From positions 1-64,000 of the forward strand of contig JANQGX010000012.1 in assembly GCA_028282885.1 (NCBI GenBank): 64,000 nt of DNA, in the 5' to 3' direction. Positions 1 to 8,951 of the stretch are shown here, one piece after another. Numbering within the stretch: position 1 is the stretch's first letter; each line of letters starts with the position of its first letter. The notes beneath the pieces were generated by a model. The model worked only from the letters and a program-made list of their open reading frames with translations, did no database searches and was not told the origin of the DNA. The DNA is from SAR324 cluster bacterium (GTDB lineage Bacteria; SAR324; XYD2-FULL-50-16). The position numbers were made by a program, and so were the translations under genes.

Positions 1-28
1 TACAGTCTACCATTGAACGGGGGCCTTA

Positions 29-931
29 ATGAAAACTCAGGGTAGAAGAGACTTTATCAAAACACTTGCCGCATTCGGTGTATCCGGTGTCGGTATCTCC
101 GCTTCATTCCCAACACAAGTGGAGGCGGTCACGGAATCGATTCCTTCTGAAAACCTTATGGGAGTGCTGGTGGATACGACCGCTTGCATCGGTTGCAGAA
201 AATGTGAATGGGCGTGTAAACGGGCACATCAAATGGAAAGCGGATCCATTAGGGATTATAACGACCGGACTGTTTTTCAAAAACCCAGAAGGCTTGATCA
301 CAACTCCCTTACCATTGTTAATCAATACCCTGACGATGAATCAAAGCCGTCAATAAATGTCAAAATACAATGCATGCACTGTGACTATCCGGCCTGTGTA
401 TCTGCCTGTATCGTTGGCGCTTTGTCCAAGAAGAAAAGCGGTGCGGTCGTTTGGGATGGAAATAAATGTATCGGTTGCCGGTATTGCATGGTTGCCTGTC
501 CTTTCCAGATTCCGGCTTTCGATTATCATAAGGCGATTGAGCCGGAAATACGAAAATGCGATTTCTGTGTTGCGCGTACCAGCCAGGGAAAACTACCGGC
601 CTGTGTTTCCATCTGCCCTGTCGAGGCCTTGGCTTACGGACCGCGTTCAGAACTGACTCGGATCGCCAGGGACAGAATTAAAAAACACCCGGATCGATAC
701 AACAGCCGAATTTTCGGAGAAACGGAAGTGGGGGGCACCAGCTGGCTTTATCTTTCTGCAGTCGAATTTAAACAGTTGGGATTCCCAAGGCTGGATAAGG
801 ATCCGGCACCCATTATCAGCGAAACAATACAACATGGGGTATTCAAATACTTTATTCCCCCTGTGGGATTATATGTGCTGTTGGGAGGGGTTATGTGGAT
901 TACCCGAGACAAAGATGAAAGGAGGGATTGA
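29..931 (+). CDS. Tat-exported 4x[4Fe-4S] ferredoxin subunit (HybA/DsrO-like)
   Basis: Electron-transfer subunit expected to face the periplasm and to pass electrons between a multihaem cytochrome and a quinone-reactive membrane partner. A twin-arginine signal is visible (GRRDFIK, R6-R7, then a hydrophobic stretch to about residue 30). Sixteen cysteines form four ferredoxin groups: C53/56/59/63, C115/118/123/127, C147/150/153/157 and C177/180/192/196. This is the arrangement of HybA, DsrO and HmcB proteins. A hydrophobic segment at about 275-293 should anchor the C-terminus, as in HybA. The next gene (NrfD type) starts one base after the stop, and the cytochrome gene follows, so the three form one complex. 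The family is secure; the physiological donor and acceptor are not known. More of the operon may lie left of the window. Confidence 0.88.
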   Translation: MKTQGRRDFIKTLAAFGVSGVGISASFPTQVEAVTESIPSENLMGVLVDTTACIGCRKCEWACKRAHQMESGSIRDYNDRTVFQKPRRLDHNSLTIVNQYPDDESKPSINVKIQCMHCDYPACVSACIVGALSKKKSGAVVWDGNKCIGCRYCMVACPFQIPAFDYHKAIEPEIRKCDFCVARTSQGKLPACVSICPVEALAYGPRSELTRIARDRIKKHPDRYNSRIFGETEVGGTSWLYLSAVEFKQLGFPRLDKDPAPIISETIQHGVFKYFIPPVGLYVLLGGVMWITRDKDERRD

Positions 932-932
932 T

Positions 933-2126
933 ATGGAAACCTCGTTAGTTCCCAAACCGATTAATGGAAAGTTTTTTACCCCCGGTGTTGTAATGATGAG
1001 TATTATCGCACTGGCCGGGATTGGGTTTGTTGTTTTCAGGCTTTTCCAGGGCCTGGGTTCGGTCACCCACCTGAGCAATCAATATCCCTGGGGAATCTGG
1101 ATCGGAATCGATGTTGCGGCAGGTGTGGCTTTGGCGGCAGGCGGATTTACGATCGCCGCGCTTTCACATATTTTTCATAGAAATGAGTATCATGTCGTCA
1201 CACGTCCCGCACTGCTGACTGCTATGCTCGGATATACATTCGCGGCTCTCGGTGTAACCATTGACGTGGGAAGGTATTATTCCATCTGGCATCCAATAAT
1301 CATGTGGAATGGATCCTCGGCCCTGTTTGAAGTGGGGATGTGTGTTATGATATATACCGGCGTTCTCTACATTGAATTCCTGCCGGTCGTCACAGAAAGA
1401 TTCATCGGGAATGTCAATCTGAAAGGCTCCCTGGCCCGGTTGAATCAACCGATCGATCGTTTTTTAAGGAAACTGGACAAGGGACTGGACAAGACCATGT
1501 TTGTCTTTATCATCCTGGGGGTTGTCCTTTCCTGTTTACACCAGTCATCGCTGGGAACGTTGGTCATCATCGCCGGTTCCAAGATACATCCGCTGTGGCA
1601 GACACCGGTTTTACCCCTGTTTTTCCTGTTTTCGGCAATTTCAGTCGGTTTTCCGATGGTCATCATGGAATCACTGATCTCGGCCCGATCGTTCAAACTG
1701 GAACCCGAAACCAAGGTCCTGTCCAGGCTGGCGGCGGCAGTTCCCGCGCTGCTTTGGATTTATCTATGCATCAAGATTACCGACATGGCCATCCGCAATA
1801 CCTTTGTCTACCTGGCACAACCGACAACGGAAAGTATCATGTTCATCATCGAGATGCTGGTGGGAGTTGTCTTTCCGTTGATCCTGCTGTCCATCAAGAA
1901 AGTACGGAAATCGCCCAATGGCCTCTTGATTTCTTCGCTGCTGGTGATTTTCGGTATTGTGATCAACAGGGGCAATGTATTTCTTGTGGCTTACCATCCC
2001 CCTTATGCAACAACAGCCTACTTTCCGTCGATCGCTGAAATAATTGTAACATTGGGATTCATCAGTTTGGAAATCCTGTTATACCGTTTAATCGTCAACC
2101 ATTTTCCGGTTATCAGTCACGATTGA
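933..2126 (+). CDS. NrfD/HybB-type polytopic quinone-interacting membrane subunit
   Basis: Integral membrane subunit of about 397 residues with around ten hydrophobic helices, including a conserved NrfD/HybB-like stretch near the start (NQYPWGIWIGIDVAAG). Such subunits exchange electrons or protons with menaquinone and anchor an iron-sulphur partner. The ATG at 933 is preferred over upstream starts because it follows a strong AAAGGAGG ribosome site at 918-925 and gives a normal NrfD N-terminus. An upstream start at 834 would overlap the ferredoxin gene by about 100 bases. It sits between the Tat ferredoxin and the multihaem cytochrome, as in Hmc, Nhc and Ohc type redox complexes. Direction of electron flow cannot be told from sequence. 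Confidence 0.88.
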   Translation: METSLVPKPINGKFFTPGVVMMSIIALAGIGFVVFRLFQGLGSVTHLSNQYPWGIWIGIDVAAGVALAAGGFTIAALSHIFHRNEYHVVTRPALLTAMLGYTFAALGVTIDVGRYYSIWHPIIMWNGSSALFEVGMCVMIYTGVLYIEFLPVVTERFIGNVNLKGSLARLNQPIDRFLRKLDKGLDKTMFVFIILGVVLSCLHQSSLGTLVIIAGSKIHPLWQTPVLPLFFLFSAISVGFPMVIMESLISARSFKLEPETKVLSRLAAAVPALLWIYLCIKITDMAIRNTFVYLAQPTTESIMFIIEMLVGVVFPLILLSIKKVRKSPNGLLISSLLVIFGIVINRGNVFLVAYHPPYATTAYFPSIAEIIVTLGFISLEILLYRLIVNHFPVISHD

Positions 2127-2166
2127 TTTTAAGTTATCTCATGAAAGTCTTTTCAGGGAAAAGGAT

Positions 2167-2964
2167 ATGCGCCAGATTATTTTGATACTCATGCTTCTAT
2201 CGACGCCCGTTTTCGCACAGACAGATCATAGCAAGACCCAGATGGACTGTCGGCTCTGTCATTCCTGCCAAACACCTTCAAAAACAAATCCCTGTTTACA
2301 AGGTTGTCCGCATCGGTTTCCGGTAGTTCGCAAATCATCGGACTTCGTCGGTCCTGACCGGATTGTCATAGACGAGTTGAGGGGAGAAATGGATATCTAC
2401 TCTTCGGTGGATTTCTCCCATCAAAACCATGCCAGTATGTCCAAGATGTCCGGCGGCTGCACAATCTGTCATCACCAGAATCCACCCGGAAAAATTGTGG
2501 CCTGCAAAACATGCCATAAAGAAGAGAGAAATAGGACCGATATCCATAAACTCGACCTGAAGGGAGCCTACCACCGGCAATGTATGGATTGCCACCGGCA
2601 GTGGGATACCAGCGACGACTGTACCCAATGCCATGGTCTGAATACCCCGTTTGCGGGAAAAAGCGCTCAAAGCATAAATGCGGGAGATAAACGTAAGCGA
2701 CGGAAGATATCAAAACCGGATAAAAAGATTTTCCATACCAGGAATCAGCTGGGTCCGATTGTTACATTTAATCACAAACTTCATCTGTTGTTTAAGAGTA
2801 AATGTGCTGATTGCCATCAAAATGAAAGCTGCGCAAAATGTCATGGGGAAAAATCCGAGCCTGCCCTGAAACAACCGCCCCGGGCAGCCACCCAAATACA
2901 TCGGAGTTGTTCCGATTGCCACGATACCCGAACCAAATGTGCGAAATGTCATAAAGACAAGTAG
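2167..2964 (+). CDS. Periplasmic nine-haem cytochrome c
   Basis: Secreted 265-residue cytochrome with a cleavable signal peptide (residues 1 to about 18, ending VFAQ). Nine CXXCH haem sites can be counted: CRLCH, CTICH, CKTCH, CMDCH, CTQCH, CADCH, CAKCH, CSDCH and CAKCH, the last within eight residues of the C-terminus. An additional non-canonical CLQGCPH occurs near residue 43. Scattered extra histidines (for example HQNH, HKLH) could supply distal ligands as in class III cytochromes. As third gene of the module it is the likely periplasmic electron partner of the ferredoxin/NrfD pair. The count of nine recalls the Nhc complexes of sulfate reducers, but the protein is short and no closer assignment is made. 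Confidence 0.85.
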   Translation: MRQIILILMLLSTPVFAQTDHSKTQMDCRLCHSCQTPSKTNPCLQGCPHRFPVVRKSSDFVGPDRIVIDELRGEMDIYSSVDFSHQNHASMSKMSGGCTICHHQNPPGKIVACKTCHKEERNRTDIHKLDLKGAYHRQCMDCHRQWDTSDDCTQCHGLNTPFAGKSAQSINAGDKRKRRKISKPDKKIFHTRNQLGPIVTFNHKLHLLFKSKCADCHQNESCAKCHGEKSEPALKQPPRAATQIHRSCSDCHDTRTKCAKCHKDK

Positions 2965-3045
2965 ATAAAAGATATCGGCCCGGAAGAGTAGATAGCCACC
3001 TTCAAAACAGACAGGATTCAGATTCGGGAACCATTGATCGAAAAC

Positions 3046-4491
3046 TCACTTAAATGCTTGCTGGGGCATGTCCAGCAGCCTCTGAGTTGCTTTTTCCGGA
3101 TGATAGGTCAAATAACTGATAAAAATCATCAGAACAATGCTTAGTGCGACCGAGGTGGCAATGGGATCAATCCAGGGAGACAGCATGCCGGATAGTTTCA
3201 GGGCATAGAGGCCGACCACTGCAATGGTTCCCCCGATGGACGATGCAAATGCGCCTGCTTTGGTCGCCTTTTTCCAGAATATGGCCGCCATGGTTGGGGC
3301 AAATCCACCGGCGACAAAAATGGCAAATGCCAGCAGAATCATATCAAATATCCCGGTCATGTGCAGTGCAAAGATAACCCCCAATCCGCCGATGATTAAA
3401 ATAAACAACCGAGATACAGTCAGCAATTTTCGGTCTGTGTAGTTCGGTTTTAGCGGTTGAACCAGATCGTGACTGAAGGTTGTTCCTGCCACCAGTAAAC
3501 AGGTATCCGCTGTCGACATCATAATGGCGATCATTGCAGCCAGACAGAGCCCTTTGATCCCGATCGGCATGTATTCAACGATCATTTTCGGCACCGCCGC
3601 ATCCATACCTTGAGATGTGCTCAACAATCCCGGAAAAAGATGGAGGGCGGAAATCCCCAGGAAGACCACAGCCAGTTTCCAGTAGAAGTTTATTCCTGCC
3701 GTGATAAACATGCCGATTTTGATGGATCGGGCATCTTTTGCGGCAGCCGCTCTTTGCCAGAGACTGGGGTCGATAAGGCTGAAGAGGATATCAACTACAA
3801 ATATGGAAACGATATACATTGGAGTTAAACCGCCAAAAAAATTACCCGGCTCCGGGGTCATAAGCTCCACAACAGTCGAGCCTCCTACTTCTGAGAAGAT
3901 AAGGATCGGCATGATAATGCCAATGGTGACAAACATTATTATCGTTTGAATCAGATCGGTATAGGCCACCGCCAATAAACCACCTAAAATGGTGTAAATG
4001 ATCATCACAATGCTGGCCCCCACAACTGCTTGACTATAGGTTATTCCCAAATCACCGACAATAGCATTAACCACCAGGCCAACAGCGATGAGTTGTGTGC
4101 CGAAAACGGCAATGGTGCCCAATACCAGGACAACCGCAAAAACCAGCCTCATACGGCTGCCGTAACGAAGGACGAGTACATCGGGGATATTCCAAACGCC
4201 CATTCTCCTGACGATGGGTGCAACAAAACCAAAAAGAGCCAATCCGATTGGATAACCAATCAATAAGGCGACAATGATTCCATGTTTGTATGCCAGTCCG
4301 GCCGATCCAATGGTCGAACTGGCACCAATGGCTGTTCCCGTCAGGGTTCCAATCAAGACGGGCAGTTTAATGCTGCGTCCGGCAATGGCAAAATCGGCAT
4401 TAACCTTGATCTTCCTTGCTGCATAGATGCCCACTCCCAGCATGCCGACAAAAAACAGAATGATGATAATACCATCAAGTAGATTTGCCAT
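3046..4491 (-). CDS. Sodium:solute symporter (SSS family)
   Basis: Polytopic 481-residue transporter with about 13 hydrophobic helices and the SSS signature near the N-terminus (FAIAGRSIKLPVLIGTLTGT followed by ASSTIGSAGLAYKHG), typical of PutP/PanF-like Na+-coupled importers. The substrate cannot be read from sequence. It is the last gene of a three-gene minus-strand unit with an amidohydrolase-like protein (23 bases upstream) and a CoA ligase. A plausible role is therefore uptake of a carboxylate that is then activated to its CoA thioester. The ATG at 4491 follows an AAAGAGAG ribosome site. The convergent cytochrome gene ends about 80 bases away, with no clear terminator between them. Confidence 0.85.
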   Translation of the reverse strand: MANLLDGIIIILFFVGMLGVGIYAARKIKVNADFAIAGRSIKLPVLIGTLTGTAIGASSTIGSAGLAYKHGIIVALLIGYPIGLALFGFVAPIVRRMGVWNIPDVLVLRYGSRMRLVFAVVLVLGTIAVFGTQLIAVGLVVNAIVGDLGITYSQAVVGASIVMIIYTILGGLLAVAYTDLIQTIIMFVTIGIIMPILIFSEVGGSTVVELMTPEPGNFFGGLTPMYIVSIFVVDILFSLIDPSLWQRAAAAKDARSIKIGMFITAGINFYWKLAVVFLGISALHLFPGLLSTSQGMDAAVPKMIVEYMPIGIKGLCLAAMIAIMMSTADTCLLVAGTTFSHDLVQPLKPNYTDRKLLTVSRLFILIIGGLGVIFALHMTGIFDMILLAFAIFVAGGFAPTMAAIFWKKATKAGAFASSIGGTIAVVGLYALKLSGMLSPWIDPIATSVALSIVLMIFISYLTYHPEKATQRLLDMPQQAFK

Positions 4492-4514
4492 AATAAAACT
4501 CTCTTTGTTAAAGA

Positions 4515-5462
4515 TTAACCGAGCTTGAACAGGGACAAGGCGTTTTTATACAACCATTTCTCCTTTACCGTGTCTTTCAGGGGTAGTGACGCCATTTCAG
4601 AAACAACCTGCTCCAGTGATAACCCCAAATCATCCGCTCCGGAAGCAAAGACAATCCGGTCCTGCAGCAACGTGTTCCCGAACTGGATCAGCATTTCCCA
4701 TCCCGATCCCGGCGTAGCCAGGTGTTTGGGCCGATGGGAACACGTATTGATGTATACATTACGGTGCCGTCTCGCCACCCCAATCAATTCCGGAACCCAG
4801 GGCCATCCACCACATTCCGCAACAATTCTCAAGTCCGGAAAATCCATGGCAACCCGGTCAAGATAAAGAGGTCTGCCGATATCCATTGGACGGTCCAGAC
4901 GATAGTTCATGGTGGTATAAATCACGACAGGCACATCCAGCGCGACCGCTTTGGTATACAAGGGATAGAACCTGGGATCGTCGGCACGAATACCCCAGTC
5001 GAAAGGAGAAGCGTAGTAAGCGAGAAAGCCCAGTTCGGTGATGGCCCGCTCCATCTCCTCAACAGCTTTTTCACCCGTATGGGGATCAGCAACGGCAATT
5101 CCTTTCAACCGTCCGGAGCTGGTTTTGACCAGTTCTGCCGTCTTGTCATTATCGTCATGAGAGTTGATCAGGCCCCATTCAATCCCTGCTTTATCCATCT
5201 GCTCGATCAACTGGTCCGGGCTTTTGGACATCTGCCCTGCCAATGAATCAACCAGCCTCTCCAGTTCATCCGGCGGCATCTCGGCAACCCCGGCTTCGAT
5301 CTCTTCGACAGTCATCCCCAGGGATGCCGCCCATTTTGGACCGAATATTCTTTTATAGTTTGAAAGCCCTTTATCGTCGTCATTAAAGAAAATTTCCTTA
5401 ATTGTCTTGACAACATCCGCCTTGGATTCGGGGAATCCAACCGCTAAATCTATTACCTTCAT
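4515..5462 (-). CDS. Amidohydrolase_2-like TIM-barrel protein lacking the usual metal ligands
   Basis: A 315-residue protein with the general layout of the amidohydrolase_2 (ACMSD-like) superfamily: an N-terminal strand, an inserted helical region, then GLINSHDDND, LKGIAVADPHTG, a RIVAECGGWPW strand and a late RIVFASGADDLG strand. At the positions where active members carry metal ligands the residues differ. The opening D-x-H-x-H reads D-L-A-V-G, the HLGG-type strand reads ECGG, and the GSD near the end reads SGADD. Either this is a non-metal branch of the family or a binding/regulatory homologue. It sits 35 bases after the CoA ligase and 23 before the symporter, so it probably belongs to the same catabolic route. 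GGGAG precedes the ATG. Confidence 0.7.
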   Translation of the reverse strand: MKVIDLAVGFPESKADVVKTIKEIFFNDDDKGLSNYKRIFGPKWAASLGMTVEEIEAGVAEMPPDELERLVDSLAGQMSKSPDQLIEQMDKAGIEWGLINSHDDNDKTAELVKTSSGRLKGIAVADPHTGEKAVEEMERAITELGFLAYYASPFDWGIRADDPRFYPLYTKAVALDVPVVIYTTMNYRLDRPMDIGRPLYLDRVAMDFPDLRIVAECGGWPWVPELIGVARRHRNVYINTCSHRPKHLATPGSGWEMLIQFGNTLLQDRIVFASGADDLGLSLEQVVSEMASLPLKDTVKEKWLYKNALSLFKLG

Positions 5463-5497
5463 AACTCTGCTCTCCCTTGTGATGGAGGAACTGTCGC

Positions 5498-7057
5498 CTA
5501 CCGCGCTGCAAAACGGTCAAAACAGTCCCGGGTTAAGTCTTCCTGTTCTTCGATTAATTTATGTTTTTGGATTTTGTCGCTGGTGCTTCTGGGGAAATCG
5601 GTTCGATAGTCGATGTATCGGGGAACCTTGAATTTGGCGATCCGTTCCAGGCAGTATTCCACAATCTCGCCTGGCGGAATGGACTCCGGGGATTCACCGG
5701 GTGCAGGGATGATATAGGCTTTGACCTCTTCATCTCTCTTTGCGTCCGGAACGCCAATCACCGCTGCTTCTAAGACCTTGGGGTGACTTTTCAGCACTTT
5801 TTCCACCTCCTCGGCTGAAATGTTGTCGCCCATCCTGCGGATCATATCCTTGATTCGACCGACAAAATAGTAGTCACCGTTTTCATCACAGCGAAAAAGG
5901 TCTCCTGTACGGAAATACCCTTCGAAAAAGGCCTTTTTAGTCGCTTCCGGTTTATTGTAGTACCCTTTCAGGATGCCAGGTCCCCTGACCAGCAGTTCAC
6001 CGACCTCACCACAGGGAAGATCGTTTCCGGCTTCGTCGATAATTCTGAATTCACGATTAACAACCGGTTTACCCACCGACCCCGACCCGACCATATGCGT
6101 ATCTTCAACGGCCACTGCGGAGCCGGCACCAATTTCTGTCATGCCATAGACTTCCCGGGCAATAACATTGAAATGCTCCTCAAACTGCTGATGCAGGTCC
6201 TTGGGGAAAGCACTGAGCAATATTCTTTTCAGGCTGATGTTATCTTCTTCGGTAAATGGCGGCAGGTAGAGAAGACTCTCCGAGCCCCAGGAGATGGTAA
6301 CCGGGTATTTTTTCAGGCAGCCCAGAAAGTTCTCGGCCGAGATCTTTTCCGCCATCACCATGGCCCCTCCGGAAGTCAACGCCATGATCAACTCCCACTG
6401 GGGATCCATATAATAAAACGGGCTCATGGCCAACAACATATCCTCGCCGGTGAATCCGAAACTCGCGGCTGTTGCGCCACATGAAAGCCAATATTCGTGC
6501 GTTGTCATTACCCCTTTGGCAAATCCCGTAGTCCCCGAAGTGTATTGGATATTCATTAAATCATCCAGGGTCGATTCTGCCGGCTGAAAGGTATCAGGTT
6601 TGTTGTCTGCCAGTTGTTTCAAAGACGGAGTGTCACCCTCTTCTCCAATTTGAAGCAGATGCTTGATCTTATGGCTATCGGTTGGAATCTTCCGGTAAAT
6701 CGGAAGCAACGCGGAATGAATGATCAAACCCACGGCATCCGAATCCCGGAGCACATATTCAAGATCAAATGCCTGGTAGCGAACATTTAGAGGAACCATC
6801 ACCGCACCCATTCTTGCCAGCGCCAACCAGATACAGGGGAATTCAACACAATTCGGCAGCATAACCCCAACATGGTCACCGGCTTCAATCCCCGAATCGC
6901 TGAGAGCATTGGCAAATTGATTAACCCTGGCATTCAATTCCAAAAAACTGAGCGATATATTCTGATGGTCAACGATCAGTACTGTTTTATCGCCAAATTT
7001 CTTGGCTGCACTTTCCAACAGCGTTCCAATGTTACGTTCCAATCTCAACTGCTGCAT
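5498..7057 (-). CDS. Acyl-CoA synthetase (ANL superfamily, CaiC-like)
   Basis: ATP-dependent carboxylate-CoA ligase of about 519 residues. The P-loop-like AMP motif (QYTSGTTGFAKGV, around residue 170), the EVYGMTE motif, YFRTGDLF, the hinge (GRIKDMIRRMGDNIS) and the C-terminal SDKIQK lysine region are all present. The closest-looking families are crotonobetaine/carnitine-CoA ligase and medium-chain acyl-CoA ligases; the actual acid is unknown. The ATG at 7057 is chosen because GGAG lies seven bases upstream. A GTG at 7126 would add 23 unconserved residues. It is first in a minus-strand unit with the amidohydrolase-like protein and the symporter, and is divergent from a sigma-54 activator that probably controls it. 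Confidence 0.88.
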   Translation of the reverse strand: MQQLRLERNIGTLLESAAKKFGDKTVLIVDHQNISLSFLELNARVNQFANALSDSGIEAGDHVGVMLPNCVEFPCIWLALARMGAVMVPLNVRYQAFDLEYVLRDSDAVGLIIHSALLPIYRKIPTDSHKIKHLLQIGEEGDTPSLKQLADNKPDTFQPAESTLDDLMNIQYTSGTTGFAKGVMTTHEYWLSCGATAASFGFTGEDMLLAMSPFYYMDPQWELIMALTSGGAMVMAEKISAENFLGCLKKYPVTISWGSESLLYLPPFTEEDNISLKRILLSAFPKDLHQQFEEHFNVIAREVYGMTEIGAGSAVAVEDTHMVGSGSVGKPVVNREFRIIDEAGNDLPCGEVGELLVRGPGILKGYYNKPEATKKAFFEGYFRTGDLFRCDENGDYYFVGRIKDMIRRMGDNISAEEVEKVLKSHPKVLEAAVIGVPDAKRDEEVKAYIIPAPGESPESIPPGEIVEYCLERIAKFKVPRYIDYRTDFPRSTSDKIQKHKLIEEQEDLTRDCFDRFAAR

Positions 7058-7154
7058 GATCTTACTCCACTGTTTATCTGTTTCAGGATTTGGGTGGTTG
7101 TTCCAACCGTCGGATGCCGGATCCACTGCCTCTTCATTCTGATAATTGTAGTTC

Positions 7155-7170
7155 TGCTAAAACTGTACCA
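7155..7170 (-). promoter_or_regulatory. Candidate sigma-54 promoter of the CoA ligase operon
   Basis: Read on the minus strand the site is TGGTACAGTTTTAGCA. It has the required GG-N10-GC spacing and a close match to TGGCAC-N5-TTGC (TGGTAC-N5-TAGC). It lies about 100 bases upstream of the CoA ligase start and about 100 bases from the palindrome at 7269-7288. That is the normal geometry for an enhancer-binding protein site. Confidence 0.5.
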
Positions 7171-7263
7171 TTAAATTTACATAATAACTACAGTTGAATA
7201 CAGAAAACTATTGTCTATTTTCACTAAATATGATGAATATGGAATCTCTTCTAACACCGTATT

Positions 7264-7288
7264 TTGTGTTTCACAATATTTTGTGAAA
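7264..7288. promoter_or_regulatory. Palindromic operator, probable upstream activator sequence
   Basis: TTTCACAA (7269-7276), a TATT spacer and TTGTGAAA (7281-7288) form a perfect 8-4-8 palindrome. A third arm TTGTG at 7264-7268 pairs with CACAA at 7272-7276 across TTT. The site is 27 bases upstream of the activator gene ATG at 7315 and about 100 bases from the sigma-54 promoter candidate. It could serve both autoregulation and activation. Confidence 0.55.
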
Positions 7289-7314
7289 AATCAACATCAC
7301 ATGAGTGGACCGGG

Positions 7315-8877
7315 ATGAAAAACGTCAGCCAGACGGATTTTTTTAAGGAGATGACGCTCAGAATCTGTTCCAGCCTGGATTTGGAAAAGGCGCTGTTCGA
7401 ATGTTACCTGTACCTGGTTGATATCGTGCCTCTCAATTTTCTGAACCTGATTATCTGGGATAGCGATTTTAGATATCCGGATGTGGTTGCTTCGGTTGAA
7501 GAAGGAAAAATTGATCGGGCACCTCCGGAAAACTATTTTCATTTCTCCATCTCTGACAAGCTACGGCAATATCTGAAAACTCTCTGGGAACGCGCAGGTT
7601 GCGTCCAAATGATCAATTCATGGGATGAGAGCAGGTACAGCAAAGCGATGAGGCAATTGGTAAAATCCGATAATGACCTCTCTATCATCAGCCTTCCTCT
7701 TCGGCTGGATAATCGGATAATAGGCGTTTTCTCCATCTCTGCAATTGGCAAGAATTTGTATAATAAGCGTGAAGTCGAGTTGATCTCCATTTTAAAAGAG
7801 CCGTTTACCATTGCTCTCTCAAATGATCTTCGATACAAAGAACTGATCGACCTTAAGGAAAAAGTGGAGGATGACAACCGATTCTTGCGCCAGGAATTAA
7901 ATCGTTTCGTGGGAGAACGAATTATCGGCGCTGAAACAGGCCTTTTGAAGGTCATGCAACTATCCGATCAGGTGGCGCCCATGGGATGCCCGGTGCTTCT
8001 GCTTGGTGAAACCGGAACAGGTAAAGAGCTCATCGCCAACGCCATACACTACTCCTCCCAGAGAAAGGCCGGTCCTTTTATCAAGGTGAACTGCGGGGCG
8101 ATTCCCGATTCGTTAATAGACAGCGAACTGTTTGGTCATGAAAAAGGCGCTTTTACCGGCGCTCTTGCGAAGAAGGCTGGCCGCTTTGAAAGAGCCCACG
8201 GGGGTACGATTTTTCTGGATGAGATAGGCGAACTGCCAATGAAGGCGCAGGTGAGGCTGCTACGGGTTCTCCAACAAAATGAGATAGAACGCGTTGGGGG
8301 AACAAGTACGATTCAGGTTGATGTTCGGGTGATTTCCGCAACGAATCGGAATCTGGAAGAGATGGTTGATTCCGGGGAGTTCAGGGAAGACTTGTGGTTC
8401 AGGCTCAATGTCTTTCCGATCATTATCCCGCCTTTAAGAATGCGCATCGAGGATATTCCGGAGTTGGTCAGCTATATGATCAGGAAGAAAGCGGCACAGA
8501 TGAATATTAACCGGATTCCGGAGCCGGCCCCGGATACGATAAAGAAGCTAACGGCATATCATTGGCCTGGTAATGTAAGGGAACTGGAAAATGTGGTGGA
8601 ACGATCCCTGATTCGGCACAGGCGCGGTCGACTTAATATCTCACCTTTCATTTCAGAACAGACAACAGGGTCAGATATCAAACCACAACAAAACATCGAA
8701 AAGATTCCCACACTTAACCAGGGAATCGCCAACCTCATTCGCAGGGCATTGGCTGCCACCAACGGAAAGATTTATGGTCCGGGCGGTGCGGCGGAACTTC
8801 TGGATATGCACCCCAATACCCTGAGATTTAAAATCCAGAAATTATGTATTAATACAACAGAATTCCGTACCAGATAA
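7315..8877 (+). CDS. Sigma-54-dependent transcriptional activator (GAF-AAA+-HTH)
   Basis: Enhancer-binding protein of about 520 residues. The N-terminal 200 residues resemble a GAF sensory domain (LPLRLDNRIIGVFSISAIG). The AAA+ domain follows with Walker A GETGTGKE (about 230-237), an intact GAFTGA loop (about 278) that contacts sigma-54, Walker B FLDEIGELP and WPGNVREL. A short C-terminal Fis-like helix-turn-helix (AAELLDMHPNTLRFKIQKL) closes it, giving an FhlA/NorR-type layout. The ATG at 7315 is preferred. A TTG at 7264 would place the operator inside the gene. A five-codon ORF (7301-7318) overlaps the ATG as ATGA and may couple translation. The likely target is the divergent CoA ligase operon. 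Confidence 0.88.
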   Translation: MKNVSQTDFFKEMTLRICSSLDLEKALFECYLYLVDIVPLNFLNLIIWDSDFRYPDVVASVEEGKIDRAPPENYFHFSISDKLRQYLKTLWERAGCVQMINSWDESRYSKAMRQLVKSDNDLSIISLPLRLDNRIIGVFSISAIGKNLYNKREVELISILKEPFTIALSNDLRYKELIDLKEKVEDDNRFLRQELNRFVGERIIGAETGLLKVMQLSDQVAPMGCPVLLLGETGTGKELIANAIHYSSQRKAGPFIKVNCGAIPDSLIDSELFGHEKGAFTGALAKKAGRFERAHGGTIFLDEIGELPMKAQVRLLRVLQQNEIERVGGTSTIQVDVRVISATNRNLEEMVDSGEFREDLWFRLNVFPIIIPPLRMRIEDIPELVSYMIRKKAAQMNINRIPEPAPDTIKKLTAYHWPGNVRELENVVERSLIRHRRGRLNISPFISEQTTGSDIKPQQNIEKIPTLNQGIANLIRRALAATNGKIYGPGGAAELLDMHPNTLRFKIQKLCINTTEFRTR

Positions 8878-8951
8878 ATGATCAGGTTCAGCTATGAACA
8901 CCATGACATCAGACCGTATTACATTTCGGATGACTATTATCGGGATATAAC

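Noticed and set aside
5498..7126. Longer CoA ligase start at GTG 7126
   Set aside because: It adds 23 residues unlike the family N-terminus, while the ATG at 7057 has a well-spaced GGAG site.
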